In this document: positions 5,640 to 10,168 of the stretch, piece by piece
Position numbering within the stretch: the stretch's first letter is position 1
Layout of the letters: every line of letters begins with the position of its first letter
Assembly (NCBI GenBank): GCA_009930445.1
Contig: RZYD01000062.1
Span: 1 to 10,168, forward strand
Length of the DNA: 10,168 bases
Direction of reading: 5' to 3'
DNA from: Bacteroidia bacterium
GTDB taxonomy: Bacteria > Bacteroidota > Bacteroidia > Bacteroidales > BM520
The notes under the pieces: model-generated
Databases searched by the model: none
Seen by the model: the letters and a program-made list of their open reading frames with translations, nothing else
Told to the model about the DNA's origin: nothing
Made by a program: the position numbers and the translations under genes

Positions 5640-8546
5640 ATGAAAAACAAAAATTTACGATTTCGTCTTTTGGCAATTCTAGGTGGAGTTTTTATGCTCC
5701 TGTTGGCCACATCCACCACCTGGGCTCAGACAGGAGCGGTAAATGTGGGACAGGAAACATCGGATCCGGGGACAGCAGCGATTGAATATCTTGCAGGAAT
5801 GAGGATCGACCCTGCCACAGGAAACATTAATCCACAGGATTTGCAAAACGCACAACAAGGTGTTGCCGCGCTGTTGCAAACCCGGGCCAAAAGTGACTTC
5901 AATTGGGAAACACGCGGACCGATCAACAAATCAGGGCGTATCAGCAGTTTTCTGTTTGATGCCAAAGACGAAACCGGTGCAACCATCTATGCAGCCAGTC
6001 CCTCCGGCGGAATCTGGAAAACTACCAACGGCGGTCTTACCTATTCCGCAGCAGGAGAAGAAAACAAGGAGATGAAATCCAGTAAATTATATCAGGCAGA
6101 GAATGGTGACCTCTTTGTTTGCACCGGAGAACCTGCCGATGCACTCCGCTTTAACGGATACGGCAACTTCCAGGGCTCAGGAATTTATAAAAGCAGCGAT
6201 GGAAATACATTTACACAATTATCCGGTACAGTACCGCAGGGAGAAGAATCACCCTGGTACTGCGTATTTAATTTTACAATCGCCGATGGCAAATATTATG
6301 CAGCCACCATTCAGGGTCTCTATGTTTCAGCCGATAACGGCGAATCATGGGTGCTGGCGAAAGATAAAGAAAATAATGAAATGGCCGGTATTTGCACAAA
6401 TGTGGCTACAACCACCAACGGTGAACTTATTGCAGCTTTAAACAGCCATTTTTACTTCTCCACTACCGGGCAAAATGGTTTTACGAACCATTCAATAATG
6501 TACCATAATGAAATTGATAGTGTCATCAATCCGGAGAAACTTCCCCGAGATGGCATTGCCTACCTTACTTTTGCCATCGCACCCAGCGACCCGGCAACTA
6601 TTTACGCCGTTACTTGTAATGTGGATGATCCAATTTCAGGAACCGACGATGAATATGGAACCCTTGAAGGCGTTTATGTTACTTTTGATGGCGCTGAAAA
6701 TTGGGAAAAAGTCGGACCAGGAAGCAGTACAGGATTCAATGTATATTCAACCAATAACGGCCCTTACACCGATGCACTGGCCATTCACCCCGACAACAAC
6801 GAACACATTATTATTGGAGGTACAAATATTTTTGAAGGACATTTTGTACAACACAATACGTATTACCAATGGACGGAAAAAACCTCCAGCAACTCAGGCA
6901 TTCTCTACATTCCTGCCAACAAACATGAAATCCGTTTCCATCCCAACAATACAAATATAATTGCCATGGCTACCGATGCAGGTATTTATACTTTTAATCT
7001 GCAGACGTATGAAATTATCGGACTCAACAAAGGATTGGGCACAACAAATTGCTATTCAGTAAATGCAGGATATGACGGATCATTAATTTCCTCCACTCAA
7101 AGCAACAACAGCCTCATTATGAGCGGACAAGGGACACTGCCAAATTACGGAATCAACCTGCAGTTTCCATTGTATACGTCCAGTTTTACCGGTGGCCGCA
7201 GCTACCATTCCTTTATTTATCCCATTTCTATGTTCTACACCAACGACGGAGTTGCCAGTATTGATTATATCCGTGCAGATGATGAAGCGCCGCAAGCCGT
7301 TCATCTTGACGGGATAACCGATAACGATAAAACCTTTATGGTACCCTCTGTATTTTGGGAAAGTTTTACCAATGAAAATAGCCGTGATTCCATTGAATTC
7401 AAAGCGGAATCCTTTACGGCCGCAGGCACAACCGTAACCTTGGAAAGCAGAAATGGAAAATACCCTGTCGAATTCACTCTGCCCTATGATTTACCGCAGG
7501 GCAATGACAGTACAATTATGGTTCAGGATAAAACCAGTTCAAAGTTTTTCATCGCGCTGAAAGATAATATCTACATGACCACCGGAATGGTTAACTTTTT
7601 TGAAGACCCGGAGTGGTTCCTCATCGCCAACACGACAAATAGTGGATTCGAAGGTACTTCAACCTGCGTCGCCGTGACACCGAATGCAAATCACCTCTTT
7701 GTAGGAACAGCAGAAGGAAAACTATACCGGATTTCCAACCTCGCTCTGGCCTATAATGCCGAACGTGCCGATGTAACCAATCCTACATGTATTGTTTCAA
7801 CTGCGTTGATTGCCTCTTTTGACGACCGCGTTGTAACCAGCATTGCAGCAGACCCCAATGATGAAAACCATATCATCGTCACCCTTGGGAATTATGGATA
7901 TGAAGACTACGTTTTACAATGTGATAACACCCTGGATGAATTCCCCGAATTTACGACAATTCAAGGAAATCTGCCGAAAATGCCGGTTTATACGGCAATG
8001 ATTGAAATGAACAACCGCAATCATGTGATTATTGGCACCGATATGGGAGTATATGAAACTACAAGTACTTCAAATCCTTCCTGGGTTTATGCCAGCCAGG
8101 GAATCGGAACAATCCCTGTTTTTGAAATCAAACAACAGACACTGAATCATTACCCAATTGTAGACAACGGCAAGAAAAAAATGGTCACTAATTTTGGTGC
8201 TATCTATGCGGCCACCGGAGGAAAGGGGGTATTTGAAAGCAGAGCCTTTGTTGGTATCGGGGATTATGAACCGGAAAATACCACACAGGTAACAAATCTT
8301 TCACTCTACCCAAACCCGGTGATTGATCAGGCTGCCTTACAATTTGACGCTTCACAGGCTGGGTTTGCCATGATTAATATTTTCGATCTGAACGGAAGAA
8401 TTTTGTCAACCCAAAATCTCCAGCTGATCCGTCAGGGTTCCCATACGATAGAGGTCGACCTAAACCGGATCAAACAAGGCACCTATATCCTACAACTTGT
8501 AGTAAACGGAAAGAGTTCGACCACAAAATTTATGGTAGTTCAATAA
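5640..8546 (+). CDS. Secreted beta-propeller protein with Asp-box motifs and T9SS type A sorting domain
   Basis: Exported protein of 968 aa. The signal peptide is about residues 1-29 (KNKNLRFRLLAILGG, then TTWAQ). From about 88 the pattern ETRGPINKSGR, then IYAASPSGGIWKTTNGG, is the usual first blade of VPS10/sortilin- or GH74-like propellers. Asp-box-like motifs stand at 127-135 (KTTNGGLTY), 185-191 (SSDGNTF), 230-237 (SADNGESW) and 348-355 (TFDGAENW). A second propeller-like part at about 670-830 holds GNLPKMPVY and IIGTDMGVYET. About 887-968 is a T9SS type A sorting domain opening with SLYPNP and including DLNGR and QGTYILQLV, which sends the protein through the T9SS to the surface or medium. 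ATG 5640 starts the signal peptide; an upstream in-frame TTG (5586) only adds non-signal residues. No catalytic motif was recognised, so binding or adhesion is as likely as enzyme activity. Confidence 0.88.
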   Translation: MKNKNLRFRLLAILGGVFMLLLATSTTWAQTGAVNVGQETSDPGTAAIEYLAGMRIDPATGNINPQDLQNAQQGVAALLQTRAKSDFNWETRGPINKSGRISSFLFDAKDETGATIYAASPSGGIWKTTNGGLTYSAAGEENKEMKSSKLYQAENGDLFVCTGEPADALRFNGYGNFQGSGIYKSSDGNTFTQLSGTVPQGEESPWYCVFNFTIADGKYYAATIQGLYVSADNGESWVLAKDKENNEMAGICTNVATTTNGELIAALNSHFYFSTTGQNGFTNHSIMYHNEIDSVINPEKLPRDGIAYLTFAIAPSDPATIYAVTCNVDDPISGTDDEYGTLEGVYVTFDGAENWEKVGPGSSTGFNVYSTNNGPYTDALAIHPDNNEHIIIGGTNIFEGHFVQHNTYYQWTEKTSSNSGILYIPANKHEIRFHPNNTNIIAMATDAGIYTFNLQTYEIIGLNKGLGTTNCYSVNAGYDGSLISSTQSNNSLIMSGQGTLPNYGINLQFPLYTSSFTGGRSYHSFIYPISMFYTNDGVASIDYIRADDEAPQAVHLDGITDNDKTFMVPSVFWESFTNENSRDSIEFKAESFTAAGTTVTLESRNGKYPVEFTLPYDLPQGNDSTIMVQDKTSSKFFIALKDNIYMTTGMVNFFEDPEWFLIANTTNSGFEGTSTCVAVTPNANHLFVGTAEGKLYRISNLALAYNAERADVTNPTCIVSTALIASFDDRVVTSIAADPNDENHIIVTLGNYGYEDYVLQCDNTLDEFPEFTTIQGNLPKMPVYTAMIEMNNRNHVIIGTDMGVYETTSTSNPSWVYASQGIGTIPVFEIKQQTLNHYPIVDNGKKKMVTNFGAIYAATGGKGVFESRAFVGIGDYEPENTTQVTNLSLYPNPVIDQAALQFDASQAGFAMINIFDLNGRILSTQNLQLIRQGSHTIEVDLNRIKQGTYILQLVVNGKSSTTKFMVVQ

Positions 8547-8606
8547 TCCGGATCAGGTGATTGGAATAAATTTAGAAAAAACGAAAAAATTAAACAACAA
8601 ATAGTT
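8547..8606. other. Short gap between the two T9SS cargo genes
   Basis: There is no terminator hairpin in these 60 bp. TAAATTTA at 8567-8574 matches seven of eight bases of the -7 consensus but lacks a TTG at the right distance, so cotranscription with the upstream gene is more likely than a separate promoter. The A-rich leader just before ATG 8607 is typical for translation starts in this phylum. Confidence 0.4.
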
Positions 8607-10121
8607 ATGAAAAAAATATTAGCAACCTTCAGCCTGATATTTGTCTCAGTAACCCTGTTTGCAGGCACATTGGTGTATGCGCCCTTATTGGTTGCACCGA
8701 ATGACGGGGCAGAAAACCTGATGCCAGACACAGAGCTCGACTGGACAGCAGTAGCCGGGGCATCCACATCCATTTACTACGAGATTCAAATCGACAACGA
8801 AAATACATTTCCTGACCCCTATACTACCACCTCCATTTTTACGGCAATCAATGCCCCAAAACTAAACTTTGGTGAAGTCTTCTTCTGGCGGGTCAGAGCA
8901 GTCGATGGAGATGAAATCTCATCCTGGTCTGAAATTCGTTCATTTTCCACTATTGCCGCTTTTCTTCTCGACAGGCCCAGAAATGATGCAACAAATGCAG
9001 CGCCCAATGAAGAGATAAAATGGAAAACCACAGCAACAAGCATACATATGTCAGGGATTGATCAGTTTGAAATTATGCTGGATACGTCAGCCGGCTTTTC
9101 CTCCCCTGCCCCATATCATATTGTTTATCTTGAAGATGCAGCACCTATCTTCAATTTGAATCAGGCAAAAATCAACGGAAAAGGCCTGCTCTTTGGAGAA
9201 AAATTCTTTTGGAAAGTACGTGGAATCCATGAAAACGATACCTCCGATTGGTCGGAAGTATTTAATTTTACTGTAATTGCAGGAACAACGCTGAAAGATC
9301 CATCCAACGCCGAAGTAACTGACCTGAATTTCGATTTCAAATGGAATGCGATAAATGGCGTTACAAATTACATTTTCCAGTTGTCAGAAGATGAGAATTT
9401 TACAACCGCTACAACGCTTACAGTTTTAGACCGTCAGCTGAGTTCCGACACACTTGAATTTGGAACTACCTACTACTGGCGAGTCGCTTGTGAACACGAG
9501 CTGGATATTTCAGCGTACACCGCACCCTTCAGTTTGACCACAAAAGCGGCGCCCTCCCTTAACAGCCCAGCCAACGGAGCAACAAATATATCCACCACAC
9601 CGACATTAAAATGGACAAAAATGTCGGGTCCTACTACTTTTGATCTGCAATACTCCTTGAATGACGCAACATTTACCAACGCAAGAATAATTACGCTGGA
9701 AAACGCCAATAGTGCCGCCACAGAATCATATACCATCAACAATGTTATCGACAGTGCGACCATAGTGTACTGGAGAGTAAGAGCCAAAGTAAAGACCAGC
9801 CAGATTTCTGAATGGAGCGATGAATGGTCATTTACCATAGCATCAACCGGAATTGGCGAAGACACAGAACAAGAAAAATTCACACTCTATCCAAATCCCA
9901 GTAACGGGGCATTTACAATCTCCTATCCCTATGCTGAAGGAGCTTTAGTAAACCTTCAAATTGTTAACCTGCTAGGCAAGGTTGTATATGAAAACACATT
10001 AGATTTTTCCGATGGAGTGGCCATACGAAATATTGATGCGAACATCCCGGAAGGTATATACATCATCAAATTACAAAAAGAGAAAAAGGTCTTAACCGAT
10101 AAAATTACGATCTGTTATTAA
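8607..10121 (+). CDS. Secreted protein with four FN3-like repeats and T9SS type A sorting domain
   Basis: Exported protein of 504 aa. The signal peptide is about residues 1-20 (KKILATFSLIFVSVTLFAG). Four fibronectin type III-like domains follow at about 26-117, 119-225, 227-313 and 315-412. Each opens with a P-rich strand such as APNDGA or SPANGATN and a W around the first third (DW, KW, KW, KW). Each ends in a YWRVRA-like strand: FFWRVRA 92-98, FFWKVRG 200-206, YYWRVAC 289-295 and VYWRVRA 387-393. The WS motif after it (SSWSE, SDWSE, SEWSD) is replaced by SAYTA in repeat 3. Residues 425-504 form a T9SS type A sorting domain (FTLYPNPSNGAFTISY, LLGKVVYE, GIYIIKLQ). Such stalk-like FN3 arrays usually serve adhesion or spacing at the cell surface. 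The ligand is unknown. It probably shares a transcript with the upstream cargo gene. Confidence 0.88.
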   Translation: MKKILATFSLIFVSVTLFAGTLVYAPLLVAPNDGAENLMPDTELDWTAVAGASTSIYYEIQIDNENTFPDPYTTTSIFTAINAPKLNFGEVFFWRVRAVDGDEISSWSEIRSFSTIAAFLLDRPRNDATNAAPNEEIKWKTTATSIHMSGIDQFEIMLDTSAGFSSPAPYHIVYLEDAAPIFNLNQAKINGKGLLFGEKFFWKVRGIHENDTSDWSEVFNFTVIAGTTLKDPSNAEVTDLNFDFKWNAINGVTNYIFQLSEDENFTTATTLTVLDRQLSSDTLEFGTTYYWRVACEHELDISAYTAPFSLTTKAAPSLNSPANGATNISTTPTLKWTKMSGPTTFDLQYSLNDATFTNARIITLENANSAATESYTINNVIDSATIVYWRVRAKVKTSQISEWSDEWSFTIASTGIGEDTEQEKFTLYPNPSNGAFTISYPYAEGALVNLQIVNLLGKVVYENTLDFSDGVAIRNIDANIPEGIYIIKLQKEKKVLTDKITICY

Positions 10122-10168
10122 GACCCTGTTTATTATTAACTTCTAAACTACTTGCAGAAAGCTGTTAC
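10122..10168. other. Downstream flank, nothing recognised
   Basis: The last 47 bp after the FN3 gene contain no convincing terminator; the only dyad is the short GCAG-AAA-GCTG-like element near 10153-10164. No start of a further gene is visible before the window ends. Confidence 0.3.

Noticed and set aside
6508..6960. Open frame of 150 codons in another frame of the propeller gene
   Set aside because: The composition (many M, T, P, L) is that of a frame-shifted reading of the real gene, which is intact across this stretch.
5640..8546. Sialidase assignment from the Asp-box motifs
   Set aside because: Asp boxes occur in many propellers. I see no RIP-type arginine motif near the N-terminus or other sialidase active-site pattern.
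9473..9883. Open frame of 136 codons on the minus strand opposite the FN3 gene
   Set aside because: It looks hydrophobic, but it is antisense to repeats 3 and 4, whose FN3 motifs are clear.
1..10168. CRISPR arrays, tRNA or rRNA genes, insertion sequences, phage genes
   Set aside because: I read both strands for regular spaced repeats, tRNA-like cloverleaf segments, transposase motifs and terminal repeats and found none.

Overview
The window looks like chromosomal DNA from a member of the Bacteroidota that has a type IX secretion system (T9SS). Four signs point there. There is a complete moxR/DUF58/batA/batB run with batC following it. Two secreted proteins end in T9SS type A sorting domains (a conserved YPNP motif opening a beta-rich tail). 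Both intergenic promoters match the Bacteroidota -7 consensus TAnnTTTG. The start codons mostly lack a Shine-Dalgarno sequence and are preceded by A-rich leaders.

Left part, minus strand, 5294 down to 1: an aerotolerance-type (Bat) operon, read as moxR (AAA+ ATPase), a DUF58 protein with a VWA-like fold, a BatD-like membrane protein with signal peptide, periplasmic domain and cytoplasmic tail, batA and batB (membrane-anchored VWA proteins with intact MIDAS residues), and the first 114 codons of batC (TPR lipo- or periplasmic-type protein), which runs off the left edge. Gaps are 32, 1, -17, 9 and 5 nt, so the genes are almost certainly cotranscribed and partly translationally coupled. The known picture of MoxR/VWA systems is an ATPase acting like a chaperone together with metal-binding VWA partners on a membrane complex. 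The exact client is unknown.

Middle, 5295-5639: a 345-bp divergent control region. It has a TAnnTTTG promoter for moxR on the minus strand and a better TTG-N18-TAnnTTTG promoter for the plus-strand gene. It also holds several inverted repeats and five copies of the hexamer TGTTAA/TTAACA, which is the least explained signal in the window.

Right part, plus strand, 5640-10121: two large T9SS cargo proteins in tandem, 60 bp apart. The first (968 aa) is a probable tandem beta-propeller with Asp-box (BNR-like) motifs. The second (504 aa) has four fibronectin type III-like repeats. Both carry an N-terminal signal peptide and a C-terminal T9SS type A domain, so both should be exported and secreted or attached to the cell surface. 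No enzymatic motif is visible in either.

I see no RNA genes, CRISPR arrays, insertion sequences, phage genes or pseudogenes. The gene content is largely ordinary for the phylum. I do not think the coding sequences hide an undescribed system; the regulatory region is the part worth a second look.
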